Shown here piece after piece: positions 1 through 13,169 of a stretch of DNA of 64,000 bases. The stretch is from Adineta vaga (Eukaryota > Rotifera), in assembly GCA_021613535.1 (NCBI GenBank), contig CP075494.1, positions 13,268,001-13,332,000 on the forward strand. The letters run 5' to 3'. A model generated the notes under the pieces. That model did no database searches. It had not been told where the DNA came from and saw nothing but the letters and a program-made list of their open reading frames with translations. The translations under genes and the position numbers were made by a program. How positions within the stretch are numbered: the stretch's first letter is position 1; each line of letters opens with the position of its first letter.

Positions 1-289
1 TCCTAACCGGCATTGATTCTAATCAAATGATTGATTCAATTTAGTTGATTACGTCGAAGTAATGCTAATCAATTAAAAATTACCAAACAATATTGATTAA
101 CAAAACTTGGATATTTATATTGAATCGAGTGCTGATAGTAGAAATACGTGCTTCCACCACTTCCACACTCTCACACACGTAATTCTACCCCTGTCATTAT
201 TGAATCTCACACCCTCTGACATAATCTATAGCTAAACCAAGTTCATTTTTTCGTCTTCGATTAACAAAAGTGAAAAGCTACTGACTTAG

Positions 290-1437
290 CCTATATACCC
301 CTTCGAGTCCCAGTGGGACATATATGTCCCACCTAACCAAAACAAAAGATTCTCATGGAATTTGAAATATTTTTGAGGTTTTTTTAGCCTGAAAGTGGTA
401 TTTGTGTTTAAGTGCGCTAATATTCAGATGAATAGACTGTATCAAAAAGTCTACCATGGTATGCTCATTCGATTTGAGACACTGTCCTCAACAGTTCAAA
501 TTTCGAAAATCTTATATTTCGACTAATTAAGTTATAGTAACAGGATTTACTAAAAATACGCAGTCGTCGAGTGACCCCTATATACTTTCGAGTAAATGAA
601 GATGATTGATTTGATGATCCCCCACTGCAATAAGCGTAGTCGCCTAGTATTCGAACAATTTGAACGTCCTTGAAAAAACAGTTGACTGCGTATAGTATGA
701 TGGATTCGAATTCTGATTCCGATGAAACTCGATCTGACGAAAGTAGAAGTTCGACTACTTCTGATGAACTAGATACTAGTGATATAAACATATCGATGTT
801 AAATCACAGTTTTCTGTTGTAACACAGGGTTTGCAATGGAAATCTATAACAAAGTGTACATGTACATTTTGTTTTTATCAATAAAGTGTAAAAATAAACT
901 TTGGTTCCAACAACAAAGTGTACAAAATAAATCAATTTTTTTTTCATCTAAAAAAACAAATAAAGTTCCTATAGCTTTGGTTGATTTTGATTCATCAATC
1001 AAAGATCTAAAATATAAATCAGAAAAATATTTCTCTTTACATCATTAAAAAGATAAGAGATTTACGTGAACTAGAAAACTACAGCGAGAATTAATGAATT
1101 CGATAAGGAGAAAGATGATGATAGAAGCAAAACTCGAGCTGTATAAAACCAATAATAAAATCATTCGAAAGAGGTCACAATCTAATAGTATATACAGATA
1201 ATTTTAATTTTATATAACATTTTCAAAAATATCATAATAAACCAAAGTGTAAAATTCTTTTTCAAAATGTACTGTGCACACTCCGGTTTTTTTAGCAAAG
1301 TGTAAAGTAGCGTGTACACTTGCCATTGCAAACATTGCTTCAAGTTGTAACATGGTCCGACATCTCGTAATACCATCTAAATGCTTAATATGATGTTTTA
1401 CTGAACTTATATTCAGTAAAAAGAATTTGGGACTCAA
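290..1437. mobile_element. possible decayed piggyBac-like DNA transposon remnant
   Basis: Three weak signals lie together. A perfect 20-bp palindrome, GTGGGACATATATGTCCCAC, sits at 313-332 directly after a CCCCTTCGAGTCCCA stretch; I recall this layout from piggyBac-family termini. A minus-strand frame at 791-465 begins with a serine/acid-rich stretch containing SSESEFES, which resembles the N-terminus of piggyBac transposases. A minus-strand frame at 1437-1210 has a spaced Cys/His pattern loosely like the C-terminal cysteine-rich region. The order of the two coding pieces is wrong for one intact element, and no long transposase core or TTAA-flanked ends are visible, so any element is broken and rearranged. 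It could also be unrelated low-complexity sequence. Confidence 0.3.
851..1305. repeat. five scattered copies of the motif AAAGTGTA
   Basis: AAAGTGTA occurs on the plus strand at 851, 883, 915, 1244 and 1298. GTTTGCAATGG at 829-839 recurs inverted at 1323-1333, so the interval is bounded by an 11-bp inverted repeat. This may be part of the decayed element in this region. No function is claimed. Confidence 0.45.
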
Positions 1438-3141
1438 AAGGATACAAAAGGGTTCATTTCGCCATTGTAAAAGAGGTGGAGAATGTTATTCTTTCTGAAA
1501 CAAAAAGGATCTGTTCTCACATTGTAGAATCCTAGTTAGAGGAATAAAAGGAGAATCTATCTAACTATAGGACGCTTTTATTAATTTCAAAACAGTTGCG
1601 AAAGTTTCTCAACGTCTTCTATTCTAAGGCTGTTGTTGTCTTTCCCAAACATTTTCAATAATACATTTTCGTTTTTGACGAGACGTTTTGCATTTGCTAG
1701 AAAAATAATTCAAGTTTTCACGACAACATTGCGTTGTAGAGTTATGCCAAGTATACAAATTTATACAAAACATTTGCTCTGTCCGCTATTCATGAAAAGT
1801 TATCAGAAAAAAACTACTCACCCCACCATATCCATGAAAATGCTCGTTAGCAATTAAAGATAGATTATTAGTCGCACGACTTACGTTTTACTGTTTTCTT
1901 CATACGAAAAGAATTCTGCTTCGAATCCTTTCATGACACTATTTCTCCAAACAATATTTGTTTTACTAATGAAAAATGTGACACAAACTGCTCTGTGCGT
2001 TGGAAAGAAAAAACATTCAAGACGAAGAGAGAAACATAAACAGTTATAAAGAAAAAAACTACGCATTAGGATATTTTGGCATTGAAAAATACTCAGGTCG
2101 AAAAAAATTTGAAAACATCTGCTCCAACAATGCTAGTTCTCTTTAAATGTGGAACTATTTATCATTTATCTACATTTGAAATAAGAGGAAAACGAACTTT
2201 TTGTTCATCAATATCATCACTATAATTCTCTAAGGTCATTGTCAGGATGATGTGAAAAATCTAAAATATTGCATATAGCAACGATCATATATATTGACGG
2301 AAAAATGAAGATACCAAGCAGAGGTCAACCGTGCATATCTATCCTTTCATTGTCACCAACTATCATCTTCATTTAAAATTATCGTTAAATTCTCTAGTAG
2401 TTGAATTGATTTATCATATTCTAACCTTTCTTGGTACAGGAACAACCTTTCTATCATTACATAAAGTATGCAAACAATTGAAAACCATTATTGAATCCTA
2501 CCATTAATGTCAATTGAATTTTTCTCTCATCTCAAAATCGATTTTTTTTATTTATATCTCGTCTTATTCATTGTCAAAATATTATTGTTTTAACAATTTA
2601 TGATGGTCATAAAACTCGTGGTCAAATGCAATATTTTCTTCAATTATTTAATCTCGAACAAGAACGAGAAGATTTCAGATCTGTTCAGCGTGGACATGAT
2701 TTCCATCTTTGACTTGATGACAAACAATTTCGATAATCCAACGAAAAAAAAACTCGATTTTATTTTCCAAAATGAGATGAATAAATCCTTCCTTCTTTAA
2801 GAATACACAAAAGACAAGTTTATAGTAAACGAACTCCAGAGCATAAAAAGAAAAAAAATGTCAATCTTGTTTGACTAGGACCAATAACAAAACAAATAGT
2901 GCATAAGAAAGAAGAAGAAGAAGAAAATAATTTAAGGACAAGCATGCCTTCATTGTTACGTTTATATATATTTATATACAATCAAAGAGCACTCCAAATG
3001 ATAGAAAAAAAGAGAGTGTGTGTGAAGAAAAACAAAACCGATAGAGCACTGTTTCGAATGTATGTTGATGATACAAGAACAAAACAAAATCGAATCGCTA
3101 ATAACTGATTCAATGAAAAGAAGAAAAAGAAATCGAACTAG
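1438..3141. other. no intact gene; possible coding relics near 2.4-2.9 kb
   Basis: No credible open gene was found. Short peptide-like stretches appear around 2600-2690 (plus strand, beginning IYDGHKTRGQ) and 2812-2876 (ending in KKKKNVNLV and a stop). They are in different frames, separated by stops, and resemble pieces of a degraded gene, but I cannot name a family. The rest is AT-rich sequence downstream of the HRD1 gene. Confidence 0.3.
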
Positions 3142-5426
3142 TTATGCATTATTATTATTGTTTTTATCATCTTGATTGTCTGTTGTTAATGGTGATGAAG
3201 TTGTTCGAGTTGATAAATGTTCTAAACGACGTCGACGAATAAGATCAGTATCATTTTCATCGACAACTGGAGTCGAAGGTGTAGTAAGAATTTCATTAAC
3301 ATCAGTTTGAAGATTTCTTAATATACGTGAACCATTTTCCATATTACTACAAAATAAAGAAATGTACGATTAATAACAGAACAAATTCGATAGACAAACC
3401 TTTGTGTCGATACGATATTCATGTATTGTTGCATTTGTATCATTGATGCATCTAATAGAGTTCGTACATTACGTAAACATTGAATACGTGCTTGAACATG
3501 AGCTAATTCAGCTCCTTCCATAGCTCGAATGGCTTCTTCAGACATTCCAGTAAAATTTACAGGTGGTAAAGGTGGAGGTGGGAAAGCTAATTAATATTAA
3601 CAAAAAATTATCGATTTTGTTTGTCTATTAGAAAAACATACCGAATGGTGGTAATACCATGGGAAATGAACCGAATGACATTTGTGGCATCATGAATGTT
3701 GGTGATGATGTTTGAGCAGTTGTTGGATTAAATGATGTAAAGTTAAAAACAGGTGGAATAGTTGATGAAGCTGCAGAAGGTGGAGGCGATGACGCTGAAG
3801 TTGATGAATGTGGCGCGGAAGATGCGCCTGGAGGAACTTGAGCTAAAACATTATGAAATTATTCACTATTGATCATTTTTTTCTATTTGCTCCTTTTACC
3901 TCCATTATTAGGTGCTTGACCTTGATATTGTTGCTGCTGCTGTTGTTGTTGAGGTTGTTGTGCTGCTCCTCCAGCAGGTGCATTTGCAGCTGCTCCTGCT
4001 GTTCGAGGAGCTGCTGGTCGTAAGACCGTTGTTCGACAAATAGGACCTAAATTTGAATTGATAATTTAGAAAAACTATTTGGTTGAACATTTTAACTTAC
4101 AAGTTTGTTGCCGTTGAAACCATGAGCGTAAACAATTTTTATGAAATATATGTTGACAACCAAGACGTTTAATACTTTGTTGTACTTGCATTTCTTCTCG
4201 ACATATAATACATGTCGTATCAGTAACATTAGCAAGTTCTTCTGCAGTTAAATCTGCATACATTGTATTTAAATTACGAATAGCTCGTCGTGATTCAATC
4301 ACATCACTACAAGATTTACGGAATGCTCTAAAAGAAAACAAATACACAATAGAAGAATATCAGGGGAAAAATATCAATACATACTTCATGGCAAGAAACA
4401 TTGGTCGAATGGCAAACAAAGGAAATGTATGAATTTTCATCATAACAATCATAAATATCATATAGAGTAACACACGAAAAAAGCCAAGAATAAGGTCCGA
4501 ATAAAGCATAAATACACCTTTATTTTCCCATTGTTCACCGGTACGAATTTCAACTGTATGTAGAATATATTTCATAGAAGTTGAAATAACAGTAACAAGC
4601 AGAATAGCATACTAAACGAAATTTTCATAAATGAATTCTCTATCAAAAAACAAGACACCTTGATCTTACTTCAAAACCAAATACAATTTGTACAGATGCT
4701 CCTCGTGTTATTGTATGTGAATATGCTGACAGAACGAAGAAATAATCCAAAAGAAATAGAACACTTGATAAACCTATACAAAAAAAATATATACTTTACG
4801 AATGAATAAGACAAAGAAAAAACTCACCAATAACCCGTGCGTGAAAGATTGGACCAAGGACAGGACTTTGTTCCATCTATAATCACAATTCATTCGGTAA
4901 AATTCAATATATTTTGAAATGTATCACTTACATAATCGATTCGATCTTCTAATAACCAGTGAAAACATTTTAGAAATAATAAAATAGCAAATAAACCAAC
5001 AAAACGTGGACTGAAATCATCTCGAAAAACAGTAAATGCTAAGCATGTTTCTGTTACTGAAAACCATGTACGATCATAAAGATGCTGGAAATAGAACAAT
5101 GAATAATCATATAGAAATTCATTTCATTCCACGAACCTCTGTTTCAATTGCTCGTAGTTGACCAAGAAATATTTTTTGAATAAGTTTACCAAATAGAATA
5201 ACGAATACGAATGCTTGTACATAAAGTACCTGAAGAGATAATTTATAGAATCGATTAAATCTTATATTGAATTATTTACTGCAAGACTTGTACTTGATTT
5301 TGTTAGGTAGACAACAGATGGATAAAATTGTTTTTTCGTATAAAAAGCATTTGTAACGACAGAAAATGTCATGAAGAAACTAAGCAATACTAAATATTCT
5401 GCTTTCATTGATGCAATTTGAGGCAT
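3142..5426 (-). CDS. SYVN1: E3 ubiquitin-protein ligase HRD1/synoviolin
   Basis: Multi-exon gene for the RING ubiquitin ligase of ER-associated degradation, which ubiquitinates misfolded proteins at the ER membrane. The start at 5426 gives MPQIASMKAEYLVLLS, the first membrane segment, followed by the conserved FYPSVVYLTKSS. Later exons carry LAFTVFRDDFSPRFVGLFA, then TRGASVQIVFGFE and HTFPLFAIRP, and then the RING-H2 finger (CIICREEM, HIFHKNCLRSWFQRQQTC, CPICR) split by an intron at about 4101. Beyond the RING come proline/alanine/glutamine-rich linkers and a C-terminal helical segment (SEEAIRAMEGAELAHVQAR) that matches vertebrate HRD1. Exon limits that fit in phase include 5426-5280, 5229-5137, 5084-4932 and 4876-4828. 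All conserved cysteines and histidines of the RING are present. Identity is very secure. Confidence 0.95.
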
Positions 5427-7707
5427 TTTTATTTTTAATTAAATAATGATCTGAAATATTAAAAGATTTCTTTTTCGATTATATTCTTTTCTCTGCAACT
5501 GTAATAGACACGTCGAATGAAATAGACAAATAAGAAATATAATGTCTCAAGCATGTTTTTCTACAATTGGTTATTTTGTTCCTCCAATAAATATCAAATT
5601 TTTAGTCGAAAGAGGTCTTCTTTTCGGATTATGATAAATTCGATTGAATGACAAATGCTTTAATTTCTATTCATTGTTTCCTTTTAAAAGCAATTCGATT
5701 TCATTAAAGAGAAATGCTCGTGTTTTTGTTCTTCTAATATTTCTGCATGCGTGCATCTTTGAAGAAATAGATTGTACCGATCAATATAGAAAAGTTCTTC
5801 TGCTATAGAGAAATTCACCTAGATTCTTTCACTTTCATTTACTCTCTTTCTGTTTTTCAGTATTGCATGACTTTTTTTAAAGGAAAACAACATGAATGAA
5901 CACTTGTTTTTTCTTCTTCTTCTTCTTCTTCTCTCAAACTAATTTCTTCATGATCAATATTCTCATTCGATCATCGAATGCTTCACTTACGTTGAGAAGC
6001 ACATTTATCTATAATAATATATTCGCATGAATGCTTTATATGCATTTATTTGATCAAATGAAGAGACACTCTAAATAGAGAGATCTATTCGATTTCGAAA
6101 AGATGCCAACATTAAATAAGTTTATGATGCAAATCGAAACAATGAAAGAAAACTTTGAGAAAAACATTTATCACAAGAAAAATGATTGACATGAATGAAT
6201 TATAGAATATTTGATGTAGTTGAATGAAGCATAATGAAAGGAGAAATGCTTTAATTACTGAAGAAGTTCATCATTTATTCGAATATGAAATGTAATTTTC
6301 TGATTATTAATCAAATTGCGTCAACTAGTTCGATTTGATTTCGTTGTCAAAGAGACTAAACCTAACTGATGATTATTTCGAGCATTTTCCTTTCTCTTTT
6401 TCATATCGAGATTTTGATGATTACATATCTGTTTTAGCATGACTGAATTCTTTTATCTTCCAACGCATCTGTCGTCGTCAATTTTTCAGTAACAAATAAA
6501 AAGATAAAATATTATTTCAAATGCATGATTGCGTGTATGTTGTTTAGATCGTTCCTTTTCTCCTTTGTTTATGTGTCATATGTAAAGAATGACGAATACA
6601 TGATAATATTCAAAGTACGAGATATAAGTCCAGCGTGGGTGTTGCGTCAGGTGATAAGTTTTTCGTACGTTTCAGTTTTATCAAATATCAGAATGACTTT
6701 TATGAGAAAAGAATAACGATAAGAAGAAAAGAAGAAAAAAAGACTTTCCAAGGAAATATTTTACCGTATTTTGAGCTACGAGTGATTTATGTATATGTCA
6801 GTTACCTTCGTCCTTTTTTTTTCTTTTTTTTTTCTTTAATGTATATAGACACACGAACACGTATGCTAGCTTGTTCTCAATAGTATTATAGAAGAAAAAG
6901 AGAAGAAAAAGAAAGAAAAAGAAAAGACTCGCCAGTTCCGTCTGATAACAAACGTTCTTTTCCCTCTTTTCCTTCTATTGCGGGTGTGAGCTCCGTTAGT
7001 CTGTCAAAAAAAAATATATTAAAAATAGAAACAAACTTCAATATCTGCTCATGTACTTCATTCATTTCAAGATATCCTCATAATTAATCAAGATAATTTA
7101 TGTGTAATATAGCAACAAGGAGTACTTATAGGAATTAGATACATATAGGTAAGATAATTTAATCATATTATAGAAAAACCAAGGTCAAAAATAGATAGAC
7201 TTGAAGAATGAGAGAGAGGGAGAGAGAGAGGGAGAGAAAGAAAAAAAAAAGAATGCTTTCAATTTCATTTCTATTCTCTTTTATTATGCCGTGCCTAATA
7301 TACATATATAACACGCACAGTAGGAGTAGAAATAGTAGTGAGACAATGAAGACAATTTCATTGTTGTCTTTTTCTTGACAAAAACAGATGTGGCAGTCTC
7401 CCATATCATCATCATTATCTTCATCGATCGTCGACATCGACGTGGGCAGACAACATGTCGTAAGAAAGAGAGAAAAACGCACACACGCATACAGAAAAAA
7501 AAATGAGAGGAAAAAAGAAATAACTGTCACATACGATAAAGATGTTCACACTGTTGATGAGTAGACTATTACTTCGAGAAATAACATCGTTTGCGTTTTT
7601 TTTCTGCCCTATCCTTTATTTTTTTTGCCTTAATAATGTTTATATTATAAACATACTTTCTGTTTTCTTTTTATATTTAAGTCACTTTCTTTTTTTCTAA
7701 AGAAAGA
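5427..7707. other. intergenic region between divergent SYVN1 and DGK genes
   Basis: This 2.3-kb interval separates the 5' ends of two divergently transcribed genes and presumably holds both promoters. It contains simple repeats, including a (TTC)n tract at about 5908-5934 and a GA-rich tract at about 7207-7240. The short open frames here are low-complexity and show no protein family. Non-coding 5' exons cannot be excluded. Confidence 0.5.
7207..7256. repeat. purine-rich GA/A simple repeat
   Basis: Alternating GA dinucleotides with occasional GGG interruptions, followed by an A-rich run, lie upstream of the diacylglycerol kinase gene. The reverse strand reads as a serine/leucine-rich pseudo-peptide, which explains the open frame seen there. 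Confidence 0.8.
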
Positions 7708-10410
7708 ATGGCAGAATCGGCTTCACCGACCATATCACGATCACCACATAAAATTGAATATCCATCATCGTTTCATACAACATTACCGTCACCAACCACA
7801 ATAACAAAACCGTATCATTCAAGTTTCGATTTTATTAGTGAGCCACGTGATTATGACACGTTAACAAATTACAATCAAGATAATAATTACACACCTCCTC
7901 GTACGTTAGAAAATGATTTACGTCAATTAGATATTGATGATTCTAATCGTCGTATAATTCAAACAAAACATAAAAAATTAGATCGAACAGAATCAATCTC
8001 ATTACCAACAACACCAACTGAACAGTTATCACCATCCTATGAACATAAATATCGTCGATTGATTGCTTTAAAAAATGGAATTAATAATAGTAATGATGAT
8101 GATGAACCAGAATTTACTTATCCATCTCCAAATGATTATATGAATGCTTTCACTGAACAAGATCTTCAACAGCAAGTATTAACATCACAAGTAAACGATG
8201 AATCCATATCCATTTCGAAGAAGTAATAATCAATCATCATGAAAAGTAAACTTTCAATATATTTTTTGTTTTATTTATTTAGAACATTAGAACCAACTTC
8301 CTCTTCTTCCTCTTCTTCAAATACATCATCCGAAATAAATTCCGCTATTACATATGGTATTGATTGGAGTGATCGTGCAACTCCAACATCACATTGTTGG
8401 TTTTCATATAAATTATCAGATCTATCTTCAGCTCAACCTTGTGGTTTTTTCTCATGTAAAGATCCTAAATCTAATCAATATACTGAATTTGTTCAGTGTG
8501 AATCATGTTCATTGATTGTACATACTCATCATCTTCTCGATTTACAAGCAACAACAACAACAAATTTCATTCCACCATGTCGTCCATCATTTTCTGAAGC
8601 GATCAATTCTAATTCATACAATCAGAAAGATATCAATGATCCAAATCGATTCGATCAACATTATTGGTCGCATGTTTCTCTTCTTACCAAACCATGTGCT
8701 CTATGTAAACGAAAATCAATGTCTAGTTCAATATTTGGTGGAAATCGACCTTCGACAATGCCATCATTAGATGCCATGAATAAAGGTACATCGAATAAAA
8801 GTCTCGGATGTGATAATGCAAGTCCGAAAATGTCTGGAACATCAAGTGGTTTTCAATGTTTGTGGTGCTTACGTGGTTATCATCGCCGGTGCTGGGATCA
8901 AATATTTAATCAAGATGAAAAGAATAAATGTGATTATGGAGTATTGAGGTAACATCGAATTGAATTGAATTGAATTGAATTGAAAAGTAAAGATAGAATT
9001 TGATCGATTATGTTCTTCTATAGGAATATTATTGTTCGACCACAATGGTTACGTCGTATTCCTGGTCCTCCATCTCATTTTCGTGCTCAATATCGTTTTC
9101 ATACATTGAATGATTCATCGACATCTACAGACAATTATACACCATTACTTCTTTTTATTAATAAACGTTCCGGTGGTCAAAGTGGAGAAAAAATCTATCG
9201 AAAATTATTACATCTTCTCAATCCTCGTCAAGTATTTCTACTCGAAAATGATGCAACTATTCTTCATGCTTTAGAAATCTATTCTTCATTATCAAATATT
9301 CGTATTTGTGTTTTCGGTGGAGATGGAACAGTTGGATGGATTCTTAGTTGTTTAGCAGAATTGTATCCATCTCTAAACAATCCACCTGTTAGTATATGTC
9401 CATTAGGAACAGGTAATGATTTATCACGCGTTCTATTATGGGGTGAACAATATGATTCCAAACGTTTATTATCTATTTTAACACAAATTCCTCATGCATT
9501 ATCAACAGCACTTGATCGTTGGCAAGTAACGATTGAACAAGTTGAAAATCGTAATGAAGAAAATGCTTCAACAACTCGAACATTTCTACCATTAATTAAT
9601 CATCCAAAATTTGTTCGTGATCGAAATCGTGCATCCTATCAAAATAATCGTGCATTACCAAATACACGTTTTATTAATTATATGAGCTTTGGTTTAGATG
9701 CAGCTATTGCTTTAGAATTTCATGAACGACGAAAACATGATCCAGGAAAATTTTCATCACCTTTAAAAAATAAATTAATGTATTTAAATGAAAGTCGAAA
9801 ATATTTAAATGATTTTGCACGTTCAAAAATGTGGAATTTAAGTTCTTATATACGTTTAATATGTGATGGAGAAGATCTAACTGATTCCATACGTAATTGT
9901 CATACATTATTAGTATTGAATATTCCATGTTATGCATCAGGTACGAACCCATGGGGTAAATCATCGAATGCTTCGTCAGCATCCTCTCAAACCATTATTA
10001 TTCAGAAAGATTGTGATTCATTTCAAGAAATATCTACAAGTTCAATTGAAATTATTGATTTACCAGCAAATACACATGAAGTTTATGAATTAGTGACATT
10101 AAATGATTGTCCTAATGATCAAATCAATATTCCATCAATTACAACAATAACAACTCCAATTGGTCGATTTGATCGTCAAGATTTTGGCGATAAAAAAGTT
10201 GAAGTTGTCGGTTTAAGTACAACACATATGGCCACGATTCATATGGGTTTTCGTGGTATACGTATTGCACAATGTAGTAATGTACGTATTGAAATATGTA
10301 GTCCAATGACAGCACAAATGGATGGTGAACCATTCTATTTACCGGAATCCGTTGCTGTCAATGTGGCACATGCTGGTCAAGTGTTAGTTTTACGAAATGA
10401 CAATAGATAA
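7708..10410 (+). CDS. diacylglycerol kinase
   Basis: Enzyme converting diacylglycerol to phosphatidic acid, ending DAG signalling. Three exons fit in phase (7708-8222, 8283-8948, 9024-10410), giving 855 residues. The first ~180 residues are disordered and Ser/Thr/Pro-rich. Next comes a cysteine/histidine-rich region with two C1-like zinc fingers (PCGFFSC, CESC, then CALCK, CLWCLRGYHRRCW). The catalytic domain follows, with PLLLFINKRSGGQSG, the ATP-binding FGGDGTVGW and CPLGTGNDLSRVL. The accessory domain has NYMSFGLDAAIALEFH and LVLNIPCYASGTNPWG, interrupted by an acidic insert of about 70 residues, and closes near AQMDGEPFYLP. There are no EF-hands or ankyrin repeats, so it is closest in layout to the epsilon or theta groups; I do not assign the isotype. 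Confidence 0.93.
8957..8984 (+). repeat. (GAATT)n microsatellite in DGK intron 2
   Basis: About five and a half perfect GAATT units fill part of the 75-nt second intron of the diacylglycerol kinase gene. Length changes here would not affect coding. Confidence 0.95.
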
Positions 10411-11486
10411 ATATAATTCCATGTGTATAGTATATATCAATGAACTTGTTTTGTTAGATTTTGTTTTCTCATAATTTCTTTTTTCTCTATGTATGTGTGA
10501 ATGTTTTTTTTCCAATTGACTCAAAGAAAAAAAACAAACGAACAGATTTTCTAATGAGCGAAGCTCATTGTCTGTGAAAAAAAAGGAAGAAGTTTTTTTT
10601 TTCGGTTTTTCTCCGAACGAAAAGTTCGAAAGAATATCTTGAATACAGACTAATTGAAAAACTAGCATATAAATCTGTTCCTCGTTTTGTGAATATTGAT
10701 TCTATATGCATATGAATATCAGCACCTTGAATAATATAATCAAGATTATGCAAATCAAATCACGTCACATACTTGATTTGCGTCGATTTTCAGTGTTCCA
10801 TTCTGATTGGTAAACAACTTGTGGTAGATTAACGATAAAGATAAACACAGTTTCTTTTCTTCAAATGAACTTCTTCTCAAAATAGAAGTGAATATTTTGC
10901 TTTGTCATAACCACTCAGAATAAAACAATATCTTTTTTTTATTAATATTCTAACAATTTTATTGTATCACCTTTTCAAATGAGTCATTCGTCATTGAAAT
11001 AATGACTAAATTTAGTTAAGTATATGAATATTTAAAATTGCTCACACAATAGACATTTTTTCGAACCTTCTTCTAAATAAATAATAACCCGAAGAAGAGT
11101 TACATCTATTTAGATCAATGATTCATTTTTTCGATTATTCATATCCATCTGTTTATTCTCTTCTTCATAGAAAACAACACTTCGATCTATGATGTAAGAG
11201 AAATATGAGGAAATTAATGTAAACTGAATCAGCCATATATTTTTTTCTTACAGAATCATCATCTTACATTTGATTACATCATCCATCGTGTCGATGACTA
11301 ATTGTAATTACATAAAAGAAGTTTGCCACGTTTAACAAAAACACACGTTTTCTAGACTAAGTTTTATATTCATTGATTTGACTATGTTTTGTTTTTAATA
11401 ACAGATAGAACATTAAAAAAGAAAAACAATAACGATATATGCACAACATTCATAAACATATACAAAAAAAGCTAAAACCAAAATAA
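10411..11486. other. intergenic region between convergent DGK and DUSP genes
   Basis: About 1.1 kb between the 3' ends of two convergent genes. It holds a small perfect hairpin at about 10554-10570 (AATGAGC-GAA-GCTCATT) and AT-rich sequence with several AATAAA-like signals. No coding sequence is supported. Confidence 0.6.
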
Positions 11487-13169
11487 TTATTTTTCATGTT
11501 TTAGTTTCTTTTCATATTCTAATAATTGTCCCATAAAATTGAGATTGGGTGAAACAATTGAACGTTTTTTCTTCACGAAATCATATGCATCATTCATATT
11601 CATTTTTGCATAACGCATGAGAAAACCAATGACAATTGCGGGCGACCGACTAATACCAGCAACACAATGAACAAGAACTTTTTCGTTATTTTCAAGACAT
11701 TTATGAATAAATGAATAGGCTTGATCGAAATATTCTAATAGATTTTGTTTTTGTGTATCATCAGCAGGTAATTGACAGTATTGAAATTGTTCTGAATGAT
11801 ACAAAGGTACATGCGATGTAACATTCACAATCGATCGAATTTGTTCAGAAGATAATTCTTCGAGATTTTTCGCATTGAATTCACTACCAATGTATAATCC
11901 ATCGATAATATGTGTCATAGGATAATTATCGATATCAGAACGTTCAATTGTTGTTGATGGAAGTAGAAATGAATTGTGCGTTGGAGGTGCTGTTTGAGGT
12001 GGTGATGATTCATCAGAATGATTTGTTGGTGATGATGGACAAGATCGAGGTTGTAGAGATTCACATAAATGTGGATATAAATCAAAAAATTGATTAAATG
12101 GACAATTTAAAATAAGTATTGGAGGAAAATTAACTGTGGGACAACGTTGAATTTCTTCGCATGCACTTTTAAATGCTGCTGATAATTGCTCATCATCGGA
12201 TGATGTAGAAATCATACATTGACGTCGTGTACTCTTATTATCATCATAGAGAATGATGAAATGACTTTCATGTAATTGTTTGGAATCGATTGTTGACGGA
12301 TGATTTCCATTTGTTTTCAAACGTTTTCGAGATATTTTATCTGCTACACGAAGAAGAATAGAATTACGTATACGATGTTCACTATGACGAAACGGTGAAC
12401 CACAATCGAAAACTGTTAGAGGAATTTTTTCTTTTAATTTATCTGATAAATCAGTTGGCGAAATAAAACGAATCGATAATGATGATGATGATGGTAAAGA
12501 TTGGCTAGGAATTGTAGTAATAGGTGAACATGTCGGTGTAAATGTTAATGTCTGTGGACGAAGACGTTTGGCTGGCGGACACGAAAGTTCAGGCAAAGAT
12601 GTAAATTTTAATGGTGATAAGAGATTATCTTCCGTTGACGGAAATATACTCGGTGATGTCGATGGATGACTTAGGCACGTACGTAAAAGTGATAGTGAAT
12701 GATGTGCTGTTGTATTTGTTAATAGTAAGGATGTTGGTCGTGTGGGTGTTGTCGCTACTAGAAAATAAAGATAATTAATGTGTTTTTTCTGTTGCTTTTA
12801 TTTGTCAGAAATGAAAGATTTATTGAGATAAAAAGAAATTCAATTCTTACTTTTATTGATGGGCACAGCTTTTGATTGGCAGATGTTATCAGTTCTCGTT
12901 CTTGTTTTCTCACAAATCGTATTGTTGTATGTTTCAATTTCACTCAATCGTCGTTTTCTTGATGATGATGGTATTGATGATGATGATGATGATTCTTGAT
13001 CTGTTTTTTGTGATGAATCATTTATGATATTTGTCGTAAGAAAATTAAATGAACATCGATGACGATGAGGTTCCGAATTGGTTGATGATGGTGTTTGTTC
13101 CATTGTATTTGTTGTCTGACAATAGATTGGTGCTGTAGCTGATGCCTCTTCAACTATGCATGCAGCCAT
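11487..13169 (-). CDS. MAP-kinase-phosphatase-type dual-specificity phosphatase
   Basis: Two exons (13169-12851 and 12757-11487) join in phase to give 529 residues. The start chosen is the ATG giving MAACIVEEAS. The first half is Ser/Thr-rich and disordered, with a basic patch SSRKRRLSE. A degenerate rhodanese/CH2-like domain follows (ISPTDLSDKL, VFDCGSPFRHSEHRIRNS), typical of MKPs, where it docks MAP kinases. The C-terminal ~150 residues form the catalytic domain: DGLYIGSEFNAKN, the general-acid loop PADDT, and the active-site loop HCVAGISRSPA with its catalytic Cys and Arg. Dephosphorylation of phospho-Tyr/Thr on a MAP kinase is inferred from the domain pair. It is closest in look to the DUSP8/16/10 group, but I do not assign an orthologue. 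Confidence 0.92.

Noticed and set aside
1-300. Telomere or subtelomeric repeats at the window edge
   Set aside because: No tandem short G-rich repeat is present.
7168-7530. Minus-strand open frame of 120 codons rich in Phe, Leu and Ser
   Set aside because: It is the reverse reading of a GA/A-rich simple repeat and has no domain or splice context.
9704-9982. Minus-strand open frames inside the diacylglycerol kinase gene
   Set aside because: They are antisense shadows of the conserved catalytic/accessory domain on the plus strand.
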